Assembly: GCA_038496445.1 (NCBI GenBank)
Contig: JALMLS010000237.1
Span: 1 to 64,000, forward strand
Direction: 5' to 3'
Source: Trichosphaerium sp. ATCC 40318
Lineage: Eukaryota > Discosea > Flabellinia > Trichosidae
Length of the DNA stretch: 64,000 bases
Below are positions 20,772 through 32,653 of this stretch, piece by piece. The notes beneath the pieces were generated by a model. The model was not told the DNA's origin, did not search any database, and saw only the letters and a list, made by a program, of their open reading frames with translations. The position numbers were made by a program, and so were the translations under genes. The first letter of the stretch is position 1, and each line of letters opens with the position of its first letter.

Positions 20772-21486
20772 TCTTACAAAAAGCAGTCGAAAGTCAATGT
20801 ACAAGGTGATTGTCACGTGAATGACAGCTTCACAATAAACTTCTTTCTTTATCAAGAACTGCCACTGTTTGTATTGTTATTGTGCATTTTTTGGAAGCGT
20901 AAACGTGACAGGTCGACTTTCATTTAAGCTGGTACATTTTTATGAATACCTTACACCCATAGATAACTACAAAGCAAATGCCTAAAAGAAAAGTTTAGAC
21001 AAGAGCATAAAAAATTATGAATTGTCTTAGGACGGTTCATCTTCACCATAATTTCAAACTTGCTCAAGCTATTAACCCGAATAAGGCAGTATTATTGGAT
21101 TTTGTATGTCTTTAAACAGGATGACGCCTGTGTATTGAATTTGTATTATGTTAAGGGGCAGCATAGCTTTGAGACAATTTTAAGAAAATTACAACATTTT
21201 GATTTACAGGACTTCGAGAATCCTTGAGACGGTTTTACTCACCTCAGGACCATCTAACTTCAATTGTTTTTTAACGTGTAGCTAGGATGCTATACTTATA
21301 GTTATACAGCCCATTTTGAGATTCGTTTATGCTGTGCCGAGGAAAAGTACCGACAGTCAAAGCAATTTTTTTCTAAACACACTTTTTCAAAAATGTCTGA
21401 AACTGTCTCAAAAGCGACTGCCCCTAAAGTAGTTTTATGCCCAAACAGAATAGTAGCAACAACATACAGTTAGTTATACCAAATCA
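20772..21486. other. intergenic, nothing recognised
   Basis: No supported gene on either strand. CACGTG near 20814. The right end abuts the stop codon of the minus-strand F-box/LRR gene 2. Confidence 0.4.
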
Positions 21487-22452
21487 TCACATTTTTAATG
21501 CAGCAAGACCTCTTTGTGTAACTGAAGTGCCCACAGTGTAAAGTGTATGAACACCTCTAAGTGATTTAATACCCTCGTCTGTAATATTTTTACAACCCAT
21601 CATATCAATATAATGGGCACCAGACAGTGCTTGTATACCTTCATCAGTAATGTTTTTACAACCAGCAAGGTCAATAAAATAGACACCAGACAGTGCTTTT
21701 ATACCTTCATCTGTAATGTTACAACCCATCAGACGAACTGTATGAACTCCTGAAAGAGCTTGTATCCCTTCATCTGTGATATGGTTACAATATGAGACCG
21801 TAATAGTATGTACTCCAGCAAGCGCTTTAATACCTTTATCTGTTACATTAACACCTGAAAGATTAATTGCATGAACACCAGAAAGAGCTTGTATCCCTTC
21901 ATCTGTTATATTTGTACACCGGAGATCAATATCGTAGACTCCAGAAAGAGCTTTGATGCCTTCATCTGTTATGTTCATACAACCTTGAAGGTTGATGGTG
22001 TGGACTCCAGAAAGTGCTTTTAACCCTTCATCTGCTACGTTTGTATAATCTAGATCTATGGTGTGAACACCTGAAAGAGCCTTTATCCCTTCATCTGTAA
22101 TTTGTTTACAATATGAGAGTGCAATGGTATGTACTCCAGCAAGTGCTTTAATACCTTCATCTGTTACACTTTCCATACATCCGCAAAGATAAATATCATT
22201 CACACCAGCAAATGCTTTAACAATATCCGCAGATACGGATCGTCCAACAATTGCGATTTTTGTATGTTGGAGAGTAGTAGGATATTTTAACACTGCTTTG
22301 GCTTGCGATATAGATGAAACGCGGACGCTATAGTATCCGACAATATCGTGAACAATAGAAGCAAGGCGACGGCACGTTTGACAAGCTGCAAACCTTGCTC
22401 TAGTAATTTGACGTAAAATATGTGCTAAAATCTCTGTAGGGAGGTCTAACAC
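21487..22452 (-). CDS. F-box/leucine-rich-repeat protein 2
   Basis: Intronless, about 321 residues. The frame opens directly with the F-box (LDLPTEILAHILRQ, then ACQTCRRLASIVHDIVGYYSV) and continues with about 11 repeats of the VHTIxLxxCxxITDEGIKALSG type; here the Cys position is mostly kept, unlike copy 1. Expected role as for copy 1: an SCF-type substrate receptor. The odd point is the start. The codon at the natural beginning is GTG (22450-22452), and going upstream an in-frame TAA is met before any ATG. Either translation begins at a non-AUG codon, or an upstream exon supplies the ATG, or the copy has lost its start. Confidence 0.75.
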   Translation of the reverse strand: MLDLPTEILAHILRQITRARFAACQTCRRLASIVHDIVGYYSVRVSSISQAKAVLKYPTTLQHTKIAIVGRSVSADIVKAFAGVNDIYLCGCMESVTDEGIKALAGVHTIALSYCKQITDEGIKALSGVHTIDLDYTNVADEGLKALSGVHTINLQGCMNITDEGIKALSGVYDIDLRCTNITDEGIQALSGVHAINLSGVNVTDKGIKALAGVHTITVSYCNHITDEGIQALSGVHTVRLMGCNITDEGIKALSGVYFIDLAGCKNITDEGIQALSGAHYIDMMGCKNITDEGIKSLRGVHTLYTVGTSVTQRGLAALKM

Positions 22453-22755
22453 GTTTTTTGGTGCGCTAGTGTGAGGTTAGCACGCTTGAATAGGCAATTT
22501 ACTCATACGTTTGCGCTTTGGCGTTTAATCTCTTATTTAACATTACAGGCTTGTAGTTTAGTGGCTGTCAAGCGATTTGGCGGAGATAAACCATGTCACG
22601 CAAACATCACGTGATATAAACTTTTTAAGCTGCCTTAATCAGCAAGCAGGATACGAAGCACGAAAATGTACGAATTTGTTAGCACACGTGCTTGTAAAAT
22701 AATAAGAAAAAAACAAGTATGTAACATAGTTTTTTCTTTCCGGCGGAGTAATGAT
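22453..22755. other. intergenic
   Basis: No gene supported; two CACGTG sites near 22609 and 22685. The left edge holds the unresolved start of F-box/LRR gene 2. Confidence 0.35.
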
Positions 22756-22920
22756 TTACATTTGGTGATTCGGAGCTAGAGTATTCAATTCTGGTTTCAA
22801 GCGGTCAGCAAAGCCTATGAGCATAGAACTACCACCAGTTATAACGATGTTTGTACAGTTTTTTAGGCAAGTCAACATCACATTTCATGATGGAGTTGTT
22901 TATTGTCTATTCGGCCACAA
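22756..22920 (-). pseudogene. actin-family C-terminal fragment, degraded
   Basis: Minus-strand reading gives NNSIMKCDVDL, which is the conserved actin stretch before subdomain 3, preceded by an in-frame TAG. Then, in a different frame, NIVITGGSSMLIGFADRL and LNTLAP follow, ending at TAA 22756-22758. In actins these two blocks are adjacent, so there is a frameshift between them as well as a stop, and the last 50 or so residues are missing. It is a relic of an actin or actin-related gene, possibly a retrocopy or segmental duplicate. A short intron could in principle hide the shift, but no splice sites fit. Confidence 0.6.
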
Positions 22921-23093
22921 TAGTACTCAGTTTGTTTTAACTTACTACATGTATTAAGAAGAAATAATGGCTTTTTTAACCGTCTGTCTACTGAAACGAT
23001 TTTTTTGCGTTTATTTTGTGTTTGGTTTAATTTACTGCAAGGCTAATGACACCACCAGAAAACTATTAAATAAGTTTAATAAAATAAATCTAC

Positions 23094-25177
23094 TCACAAA
23101 GTTGTTACCTTATGTTGTTTTACGCCTTCTGGCACAGTCATCGTTATCTTTTGTAAATTTCTGTCCTTTGTGTTAACAGTTGCAACACCAAATACACCTC
23201 CAGACCAGAACCTATTCATACCATACAATTAGTATTTTCACAAAATACGGTTTTTTGTTCCTCTTTCTTTCACGTGCCTTGTAAACTGTACAATCTTAAC
23301 CTTAACATCAGAATCATCTTTGTAAACACTACACGTACAATGTAAGTATTACTAAAAAGAAGAATAGAGAAAAGAGGACTGGCGTACATAGGAAAAACAG
23401 TGTTTTTCAAACTGGCTTTGTCAGTTTGCGATGAGGATCCGTTGACATCTATACGTGTTGGCTTTCCTTCTACACCATCAATAATAGTTGTAACATTTAT
23501 AGCAAATCCTCTGAACTTTTGAGCCGTCTTCAAGTTGTACACAGTTAAAACAAGAGAAGCTGATTTCAACTCGCCAGAACTTGAACTTTTAGTCTTCGGT
23601 TGTGTTTGTTTTTCTGTGACTGAAGGTTTCTCTTGTGGTTTTGGCTTCGTTTCAACTACTTTTTTAGTTTCTACTATCTTTTTTGGTTCTGGTGCCTTCT
23701 TTACAGGTTCGCTCTTCTTTTGGGGAGCCTACAAAGGTAAGACGTTTACAACAGAAAATGGCTTAATGACCAAAAAACAATATTGTACTTTTTTTGTCTC
23801 CACGGGTGGGCTTTTTACAGATCCTGGTGCTACGCCAGTAGCGAATAAAGTAACTTTAGAGACATCTTTTGTAAACTTGGAGAAACGATTAGGAAGAAAG
23901 ATACGCTACAACGTTTACCTCTCCTGTTTTTACAAGTTTTGTTGGGCTTGATGAAACACCATAGAAAAGAATAGGTGTTTTCCAATGCCAGTCATTATAA
24001 ATCTCATCTAGGACCTCATACTATTTCCCTTATATTTAGTAAATCTTACAAAGGTATACTGCATACCAGCTCGTCAAGGTCTTCTGGATCAGTGTGCTCT
24101 GATGGAAAATTAAAAACATAATTTAAAAAAAATAAAAACAAATTTAACGCAATGTGTGCCGTACGTATATCAACGATGATTTTACATATTTTAGATCCTC
24201 CACTATTAGTCCTTCCAGCAGTTTCTTCAAGGGCAGCTGTAAGAAACTCTCCCCACGTATCCTACAGTTCTTTAGAACAAACTGCTTACACCCAAAAAGG
24301 ATAAAAAAAAAGATCATTTACGTCTACATCTGTCTTAGACGCTACAGCCACGCCCTGGTTACGAATAGGCAGTATCATACTCTAGATATCATTACTTATT
24401 ATAATAATTAAAAATATCACTGTACAGAGCGTATAGAAGAGTTCAGAGAGCCAATCCAGAATATCGTGTCAAACGAGCAAAATCTATCCAAAAAAAATTA
24501 GAAATCATTTCTGAGGATTATAACCAATAAATTACCTTTCAAGAACTGCTGAATCTGATGTAACAACAGCAGGATATTTAGAAAAAGAGCTCCTAAACAA
24601 AAAACAAAAATAAGAAAAAACCGTGACGACGTTTCGCGATCACGTGCGTTAATTTATTTCTAATAGATGCCACTTCATTTTGTTTTGCGAAAATGAGAAT
24701 TGGCACCTAAGTACGTTAATAAACAGCTTCGCAAAAAAAACAAGAGCTGTTAAGCGTCAAGAGCTCTTTCCTCTCCCGTACCTCGGTTTCACCGCTTATT
24801 TCTTGTATTAACTTATCATAGCCTTCTCCACCAGGAAGCTTTGGTGTACATACAACTCTCCATAGGAGAGCTGCATGAGTGACAGCTGAAATGTCGCGAT
24901 ACGAGGTAAACGAATTCTTGAGCTAAACCAGAAAAGTTCGTTATTTGTATCCATAACTTTCTCCTTCGTACCTGTTGTACTTCTGTGCTGTTTATTACTT
25001 TAATATTACTAGCAAGTCCACTTGGCGCTTTAACATCACTAGAACATACCCAAGAGATGACCTAAGCGCAAGAAAATGTTTAGCAAGGAATAGGTAATTT
25101 GTAAATAAGTTTAAACGTACTTGTGTAGATGCGTCAGCTTTTCTCAAAGATTCCAAATCCGCGTTCTTACGTGCCAT
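23094..25177 (-). CDS. multi-exon protein of unknown function
   Basis: ATG at 25177 (MARKNADLESLRKADAST) followed by about nine exons joined by GTACG donors, ending VKQHKVTTL at stop 23094-23096. Readable pieces in order are VISWVCSSDVKAPSGL, the block ISAVTHAALLWRVV, KLPGGEGYDKLIQEISG, SSFSKYPAVVTSDSAVLER, LFYGVSSSPTKLVKTGE, a long Lys/Pro/Glu linker (APQKKSEPVKKAPEPKK) and a beta-rich C-terminal part (SASLVLTVYNLKTAQKF, TMTVPEGVKQ). The layout is a helical N-terminal domain, a charged flexible linker and a C-terminal sandwich. I cannot place it in a family. Exon joins are approximate, especially 23950-24500. Confidence 0.45.
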
Positions 25178-25462
25178 CTTACTGTGTACCACAACTAAAC
25201 TGAAGAATAAGTCAAAGTACTTAACCCCAAAACTGTATGCAATGCATCACCTTCAAGCTCTAGACTGTACGTCGTCCATCTACAAAATGGAAAATCAATA
25301 TGATTTTGTACCTATACGCACGTGCTCACAAGGTATTACAACAAGTCGGTTAACTATGAAGAATAATCTCTTTGTTAAAAAGAGCACGTCGTGGTGACGT
25401 GTCACTAGCGAAATGTCTTTAAGTTGTAAGCAGATTTTGTCTAGGCCACATTGTGAATACCA

Positions 25463-25729
25463 ATGACAACCTCACGGGTACTCCTATACGCCTCTGTTAT
25501 GTTCTTGGTAATAGCATGGTACTTTACATTAGAACAGACGTCTTTGGTAACGAGAAAGCCAGGCAGAGAGGTAAGTTTCGACAAAAAACCAATCAAAGAG
25601 GTCTGGTTATTTAAAAACCACAACGTGCCACTGATTGAAGGATTTCGGGGAGAGACAAAAAACGGTCCGAAACAAACCGAAAAAAAGCCGCTTCTTATTT
25701 CAGTGACATTTGTTGACACTGTTGGTTAA
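25463..25729 (+). CDS. small single-pass membrane protein
   Basis: One exon from ATG 25463 to TAA 25727-25729, 88 residues. Residues 5-24 form a hydrophobic segment (VLLYASVMFLVIAWYF), and the rest is polar and basic with EVWLFKNHNVPL in the middle. No family recognised. It sits immediately before the exonuclease-phosphatase gene on the same strand, and in-frame splicing into that gene is conceivable (GTGACA or GTTGAC near the end as donor), which would make it a membrane-anchored leader. Taken as separate here. Confidence 0.35.
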   Translation: MTTSRVLLYASVMFLVIAWYFTLEQTSLVTRKPGREVSFDKKPIKEVWLFKNHNVPLIEGFRGETKNGPKQTEKKPLLISVTFVDTVG

Positions 25730-25763
25730 CACAACTCATTGAAACACTCAGAGGTTAAAGACT

Positions 25764-27465
25764 ATGGCTCGTATGATCCCTTCACATATTAACTGGCATA
25801 ATGGCTCCTCATGTACGTAAAATAGAATAGAAACAGTGATAATAGACTACCCAGTGATGTTAATGGCGTATTTGTAGTGAAAAAAAGGTTTAAAGTGATG
25901 CAATACAATATTCTTGCTGAAAGTTATGCGTTTTCGTCGTGGTTTAAGTATGTGGACAGAAAGAACCTTCAGTTTGCGGCTAGATCAAAAAAGATTATTC
26001 AGGAGATATCGGACTATGGCGCTGATATTGTTTGTCTACAAGTACGTCTACGACGCTACAGCTAACGCCCTATCAATTCAAATTTTGTGTAAAGTTCATG
26101 AAAATTCTGGTTTTTCCCGCTTGTTTTATGGTATACGCTTTCTTAGGCGTTGTGTTGATTACGAAGCGAGTTTTGATTTGAATTCTCGAACGCTGTAACT
26201 AACTCGCTAACTTTTCTCTTAAACAGGAGCTAGATAACTTTGCAGAGTTCTACAAAGCTCAAATGGATAAATTAGGCTATCAAGCAGTGTTTCAAAAGCG
26301 TCCAGGGAAAAAAAAGTTTGACGGCTGTGGAATATTCTTTAAACCATCTAAATTCACGCTAATAGACCAATCATATATTAACTTTCCAGATATGTGCGTA
26401 TACACCTGATTGTTTTCTGACCTTGATTTTTTTTTTTGAGAAAGTTCGAAGTGTTTTACTTTGTTGGATTGACCAAAACCTAGGCATAAACGTGTTGGAT
26501 TATTTGTTTCTCTTATGCATAAAGGAAGTAAAAAACAAACTACAGATAATACTCTCATCGTTGCAACAACACACTTGTACTGGGATTCTGCAGCGGTATG
26601 GCGAGTTCTTTTTTTTTTTTTTGAAAGAAACAACTTTTGTGCACGGGTTGGTCCTCTTGTTGATTCTGATTTTAGGTGAATACACAAATAAAAGAAGTAT
26701 CATGTTTTATTGATGCTATTAAAAAGTTTAACAAGAGAAATGCGCCTGTAGTAATGACTGGAGATTTCAATTTTGTAAGTCGTCTTTCATTTCTTTTTTT
26801 TCTTTGAATCATCTGAGACGTAGAAGCACAATCTCATGTAACTCAGATTTTTCACAAGTTTTATTTCTTACACAAAACCACTTTCCAAATTATTGTGTGG
26901 AGTAATAGGAATCAAAGAATTTCATCTCGAGTACCTGTTACAAAAACAAACTTATTTTTTTCTGAAGTTATTGTTTTCCCTTTCCAGTTACCTTTTTCTC
27001 TCATGCTAACAGTTCATTCATGAAGGGTCCTGGAACAAAACCATTTAAATACACAACTACCAATGATAAGGTATACAAATTCAACCACGCCTATTCCAAC
27101 TATAACAGTACGTAATTGAATGAATTCATTTAGAAAAAACAAAAAGAACAAAAATCAGCCACATCTTTTACAAAATTTTACTTGAGTAACCAACAGCATG
27201 ACAACAGTCAACGCAACTATTGAGTTTCCTTTCTTATCTGATTTCGTCTTCAGATACTGGACGTGAACCTCCTTTCTCAACTTATAAGCCTTCTTACACT
27301 GAGTTTATTGACTACATTTGGTATTGGTCTTCAAACGATAGTATTGGGCCTCTTAGAGTTCTTTCAATGCCTACAGAAGCACAAGTTTCTGCTGAAAAAG
27401 GGTTACCTAGTACTAACTATCCTTCTGATCATTTGCCTTTACTAGCCGAATTCGGAACACGATAA
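25764..27465 (+). CDS. CCR4/ANGEL/PDE12-type exonuclease-phosphatase
   Basis: ATG 25764 (MARMIPSHINWHNGSS), then an intron of about 65 nt, then the endonuclease/exonuclease/phosphatase fold spread over about seven exons. Motifs in order: FKVMQYNILAESYAFSSW, IVCLQ|ELD (catalytic Glu at an exon joint), GIFFKPSKF, IVATTHLYWD, VVMTGDFN, FIDYIWY and YPSDHLPLLAEF. All catalytic positions of the family are present. The nearest relatives are CCR4/nocturnin/ANGEL deadenylases and PDE12-like phosphodiesterases, which degrade poly(A) or 2',5'-linked oligoadenylate. It lacks the LRR domain of true CCR4. Exon ends in 26390-26490 and 27080-27250 are by eye. Confidence 0.8.
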
Positions 27466-27670
27466 ATAATATGCAGTTGAAATGTACAAATAAAAGAGTT
27501 TAGAAGCACTAAAAGAAAGATGTTTGTAACAAACAATCACGCCTGAGCAAGCGTTTAATGTATGCAATATGTTAAGATGGGGTATCCAAATACAATAACA
27601 CAGGGAGCAGCTGTTAAATAAGACATAAAGTCTATAGATGCAATCAGATAAAGGGGAAAAACCGTGGTAT

Positions 27671-30089
27671 TTATTCAGGCAAGGTCTTTAACCAGAAATC
27701 ACGCATGTTACCTCCCATGACCTTTGCTACTTCTTTGTCTGTAAATCCTTCTTCTTTAAGAGCATTTGTGATATAAATCAAACCAGTAGTATCAAAAGGT
27801 ACCTTAAACAAAGTCAGAATAAATCAAACCAGCATTTTTCAAGCAAAATAGTTTTAGGTGTTATCTCAACATAAAATACATGTGTTTACGTACTATTACT
27901 GTACCATCGAAGTCACTACCTAGGGCAATATATTCGACGCCTACCAGATCGCGAATGTACTTAATTGTGGCAACAATGCTAAGTCAAGGTAAGATGTAAA
28001 AACAGTAAAATCAAATCAACTTATTTGCATTCATCATTCATACCCTGCCAACATATTCTTTTGACATATGACTGGAGAGAAGAAAGCAACAGAAATTATA
28101 CCTCCAGTTTTAGCTATACCCCTAACATGATCATCCTATTCAAAATGAGTAAGAGTTCAACAAAACATACCAATAAATGAATGTTACATTAAAGATATTT
28201 ACCTTTAAGTTACGGATACTAGGGCACAATCCTGATACACCTGTATGCGAAGAAAGTAACGGTTTAGTAGCAAATTCTAGAACATCATCAATTATAGCAG
28301 GTGATGCATGCGCTACAAACAAAGTAAGTCTTCAAAAATCTATTCAAAAAAACCGATGCTAACCAAGATCAATGATCATTCCAAGCTCTTCCATCTTCTT
28401 TACAACCTTCCTTCCAAAATCAGTAAGACCTCCCTTTTTAACTCCATGCGCACTACCACCCAATTTATTATCAAAAAAATGTGTCAACCCCATCATCCTT
28501 ACACCAGCATCATAGAATATTTTGACATTCTCCAACTTTCCATCTAAAGCATGTGCGCCTAGTATTGAGTTAATAATTAGAAAAAAAAACATTGTCAGTT
28601 TTTTGACAAAAACAACTTTCTAAGTATATTATACGTACCCTCTATACCCAGAATACCTGCAGATATGTTTCCTCCATTCGATTTCCTTATTTTAATATAG
28701 TCCACGAGTTCTTGTTTTGAAGAAGCGATGTAGAGATGATTATTTGAATTCTTTACAAATCCATAAAATCTATTTATTTGACTCATTGTCCTTGCTGCTT
28801 TCGATGTGATTGCATCCCAACCCCATCTCTCAGCTACTGCTTTCATTGTTATTGTATCTGAAATTAATGTTGGTGCTTTATTCTTATCAAAATTTTGCCC
28901 TGACGGAGATGACGTGACTAACAAAAACTTGTTAAAAAAAGTATTTCTCCGCAAGCAATAAAAAATATTAAAACGCCTATTGGGGTGATGACATCGCGTA
29001 ATCAAGCATATTAGACGGAGTTTTTGTTTGAAAATAGTTTGTATTCATACCAATAGTAAACATTTGCAAAGCTACGTTACCATCAATGAGTCTGTACACG
29101 AAGAAAAATAAGCAAAAACAATTTTAGTTGCAAAAAAAAATCCACCAAAATGGTTTGTCCGAATTATTACCTTGGTAAGTCCACATGACCTACTTTGTTA
29201 CGTACAAGTATATCACGTGATCCCCACAAAAGTGTGTCTAACTTATTATTAACAAAGCGCCTAACACAAGGACAGAATTTGCCGTAAAAATGTTAATAGT
29301 TTTTTTCTTGAAAACAATATCTAAAATAGCTTATGCAAGCTTTTATTCTTATTTGACGCATTGGTTTCAAAGGTGTTAATGTGCTGCTACATCTATTTTG
29401 CGGTATGTCTTTAACTAAAGCGGAAAACTAGGGAAACAGCGTGATTCGATTCAAACAACGCTAATCAATAGAATGTAGTGATTTTTAATGCAAAATAGTT
29501 TTCTAGTAGAAAGCGGGTTTTCTTGGGTTTTTTAAACGGAGTTTCTCAAATAAGAAAAAAAATGTACCTGAGTGCATGTCAGCTATGAAGAGGCTTTTGT
29601 GAAGCGCTTTATCAGTGAGTTAATGTTACTTTTTGGGAAGAGAGATTAAAAAAAGCTTGTTGCGTCTTATTTGGGCGTAGACGAAAGGTAGTTTGGGTTT
29701 ATTATATTACCTCTGATTTCTTTGCTTATTTCATTCGGCAGGTACTGCTGTTGGCTAGTATCAACCCTGTTTAATCTAATGTTGGCTATTAGAATTGTTA
29801 TTACGGTACGTATGCAAACCCGTAATCAACAATAACAGGGAAAACAAATAGTAGTACGCCAATACCCACTGTTAACAATATTGGAGCTAAATAACGGTTT
29901 TTCCAACTTTTTGAACCAAACAATACGCGGATAATAGAATATACAAAGTATACAGCGATTATAAGCACTATTATATAAAATATAAGAGTTCAGGTGAACT
30001 GTTGTTTTAGTTTAGAAAAAGCCGTAACCTGATAGTATCAAACATCGCGCCACAAGCACTATAGTACCAGTCTTAGGTGCGAAACCCAT
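27671..30089 (-). CDS. membrane dipeptidase with N-terminal membrane anchors
   Basis: About ten exons, ATG 30089 to TAA 27671-27673. The first exons encode two hydrophobic segments (IIAVYFVYSIIRVLF and ILLTVGIGVLLFVFPVIV). A 15-nt microexon (29568-29582) then supplies ADMHS, and with the next exon reads ADMHSDTLLWGSRD, which is the His-x-Asp zinc motif of the renal dipeptidase family. Later landmarks are ILGIEGAHAL (bridging Glu), MGLTHFFDN, IDLAHAS, LLSSHTGV, YIALGSDFDG and VMGGNMRDFW. All metal ligands are present. The family hydrolyses dipeptides, including leukotriene D4 and cystinyl-bis-glycine in animals. Animal enzymes are secreted and GPI-anchored; here anchoring is N-terminal. The join upstream of the microexon uses a weak GTTTGC donor. 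Confidence 0.8.
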
Positions 30090-30301
30090 TTTTTCGTCAA
30101 ACTCTACAAAAATGACGAAAATCAGTCAACGATCTAAAGCAATTTCTTTCTCCGCGTTTTAGTTGCGTAAAGCTCACATGTGTACGCGTATATTGCTTAA
30201 TTATTGAATGGTTGACACACGTTTTCTGATATAGCAACAATACGGAGTTGGGCCGCTTTTTCATTTATCGGGATATTACTTCTTTATACCTATAAACCGC
30301 T

Positions 30302-30527
30302 TTAATATAACAGTGATACGTATTTAATTGCAATTGGAGAAAAAGCTTTCAAAAAACAAAGCAAATCGGGCGGTTTGTAATCCAATTCATTCCCTCGACC
30401 TTCACTAGCTATTCTTTTTAAGAATACATCGACAATAAAAAAAAAAACTGTGTTGCAAAGCAACACTCGACTTTTCGAAAAAAATGAAACTCTTACCTTT
30501 AGCAAGCCATTAAACACCGCAATATAA
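30302..30527 (-). CDS. possible 3' exons of an unknown gene
   Basis: A protein-like end (VDVFLKRIASEGRGNELDYK, stop at 30302-30304) can be joined through a GTAAGAG intron to YDYIAVFNGLLK just upstream. No start codon or further exons were found between here and the gene at 31021. It may be real, partial, or a decayed gene. Confidence 0.2.
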
Positions 30528-31020
30528 TCATATCTACGGAATTACTTGGTTATGACCTATAGTACACGTGCTTTGCTGCATAGCTTCGAAAATTTCCAAA
30601 ATAGGCAGATTGCCTCAAAACAACTTGGTTATACATCACCTCCGCGGCGTTTTTTCCTGTATTATTATAGATATTGCTGTGTTGTTTTATCCTTTTCGTT
30701 GCAACACACAATATACTTGGGCTTTCATTGTTTAATAGCCTGTAAAAACCATAAAAACAAACATATCACGCTGTACAATAAGCGATAACCGTAACATTAT
30801 GAAAGGTACGTCAATTTCTACTCAAAAAAAAACAATATCGCAAAAAACTATTACACCGGTGCATTAGATACCAACGATATCATTTTGTTCGTTTTTAATG
30901 CATTGTCGTACTTTTCTTTCGTTGGGTGAGGACTTTGTTTAAACTCCTTTATTCTACAATGACAACGTTTGCATCACTGTTGTTACACGTTTGCGTTAAC
31001 TTCTATCGATAGCAGCCCCT

Positions 31021-32043
31021 ATGATGGCCGAAAAACGTAAATTAAAGAGAACATTTTCACGACGTAAAAAGAACAAGAATGCACACTCTGAAAAGCCAGT
31101 AATAGTAAGATGGAAAGTAGCACCACAAACAAAACCACATACGAGCAAGCAAAAGAAGGGAAGTTCACAACAAAACACACTCTTTTCTAAATGGAAGTAT
31201 AAAGGTAATAATCATAATATCAAACAGTATTTATATAGTACAGCGCTACTAGCGTCTATTATAGTCTTTTTTACCCCGAGAAGGATGTTTTGGGAGAGGA
31301 AATTTTTTCGGGTTTTTGGAATATCAAAATTGTACGGAGGACTTTGGAAAAAAAGAAAAAAAAAACTTAATGGTTTTTAAGTTTCGTTGTCGTTTTGGTT
31401 TATATTACTATGTACATATATTATACTTAGCTTACGTTTTAATACTGGATGTGTTGATGTTGATTATTGATCGTTTTTTGTAGAGGGTGATAAGGAAGCC
31501 GAAGAAAAAGAAGATGTCATTTACTATAAGAAAAGACAACAATTCCAGTTCAAGCAAGCTAAAAACGCTAATAAATCACCAACACGACCTCCACCAACCC
31601 TACCACCTCTATCACAAATGCTCAATAATTCAATGAATATCAGTGGACCTCGTGCTTCGCTCATGGAACCTTCTATGCCTCAAGAAGGAAAGACGGATGT
31701 TTCCGTTCCCGAACCAATGTCAATTTCGAGTTTGAACAATCCTGACAACACCAATACAACCACATCACATAGACACTTTTCTGCGTTCCAACCACATCCA
31801 CGTACTTTAAATAATAATTTCCCTGGGGTCGTAGCACCCACACCTATGCGTCCAACAACAAACGCAGCACCTTTTGCATTATCTTGGGAGACAAGAGGAA
31901 CTCATGACGTCGCAAGAGGAGAACCAACGCCAAGAGCTAATAATGAACAATGGAGGTACTCTCTTAATAATATAGACGCAATGGATATTGATAATGACGA
32001 TCAACCTGAATCTGGAAACAGAGAGCGTCAATGGACCGTTTAA
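31021..32043 (+). CDS. basic, disordered protein, 247 aa
   Basis: Exon 1 (31021-31204) begins MMAEKRKLKRTFSRRKKNK and is strongly basic; a 279-nt intron follows; exon 2 (31484-32043) continues in phase with EGDKEAEEKEDVIYYKKRQ, a proline run (PTRPPPTLPPLS) and a Ser/Asn/Pro-rich tail ending AMDIDNDDQPESG. No folded domain is apparent. The nuclear-localisation-like start, polyproline patch and acidic end suggest a nuclear or scaffold protein. The open frame that begins at 31618 alone would miss the N-terminal half. Confidence 0.5.
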
Positions 32044-32653
32044 CATGACATCAAGATAAAGCGCAATGTGTCAAAAAGAAGGCAATGTGTTACCAACTCT
32101 TTGATGGTTTAGACGAAACTATCACAATTTTTCATTATACTACACCACTTAAAGCCTCTGCGGTTGCGTTTTTACTACAACGAAGCACTTGCAAGCGAAA
32201 AAAAAATAATACAAACTGTACACTAATGTAATACCTAAAAAGAAAACAAAATAAAACAATTTCACAACAAAAAAAAAGTCCTTATCCTTTTACTTCCGTA
32301 AATAACCAATTCCGGCGAAAATAATACTCATTCCCTCTTCACAGCGTTAGCAACGTGTATTTAAGACAATTTCTTCGTAGTCTAAACTTGCAAGTTGCAA
32401 CAACTATGAGCCCCGAGTAAAACTATTGCAGTGGCTTTAAAATGAATCTTGTAGATAATTTTATGCTCCGCTCCGGTTTGGGAGAAACCAGCGGAAAAAA
32501 AAAAGTTCACATGAACTTTAGGAGTCAATTTTTCGAAAATAAGTTTATTGATTTTCTGATAATACACGCAATCATCAGAAAAAAAAAAAGTGAGTCTTGA
32601 CTATAATATCTAGACACAATAAAGACACGAACACAAAAGAGTGATTTAAAAAG
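32044..32653. other. intergenic, A-rich
   Basis: No supported gene. Several A or T runs (for example near 32268 and 32580). It lies between the 3' ends of two convergent genes. Confidence 0.4.

Noticed and set aside
25441-25719. Minus-strand 92-residue frame
   Set aside because: Lies opposite the leader-bearing plus-strand frame, which has an ATG and a better composition.
26292-26703. Minus-strand open frames with KKKKK runs
   Set aside because: They are antisense to exons and T-rich introns of the exonuclease-phosphatase gene.
29667-30089. Separate two-helix membrane protein ending at 29667
   Set aside because: Its last 14 residues are intron read-through; splicing at a GTAATA donor into the microexon restores the dipeptidase active site.
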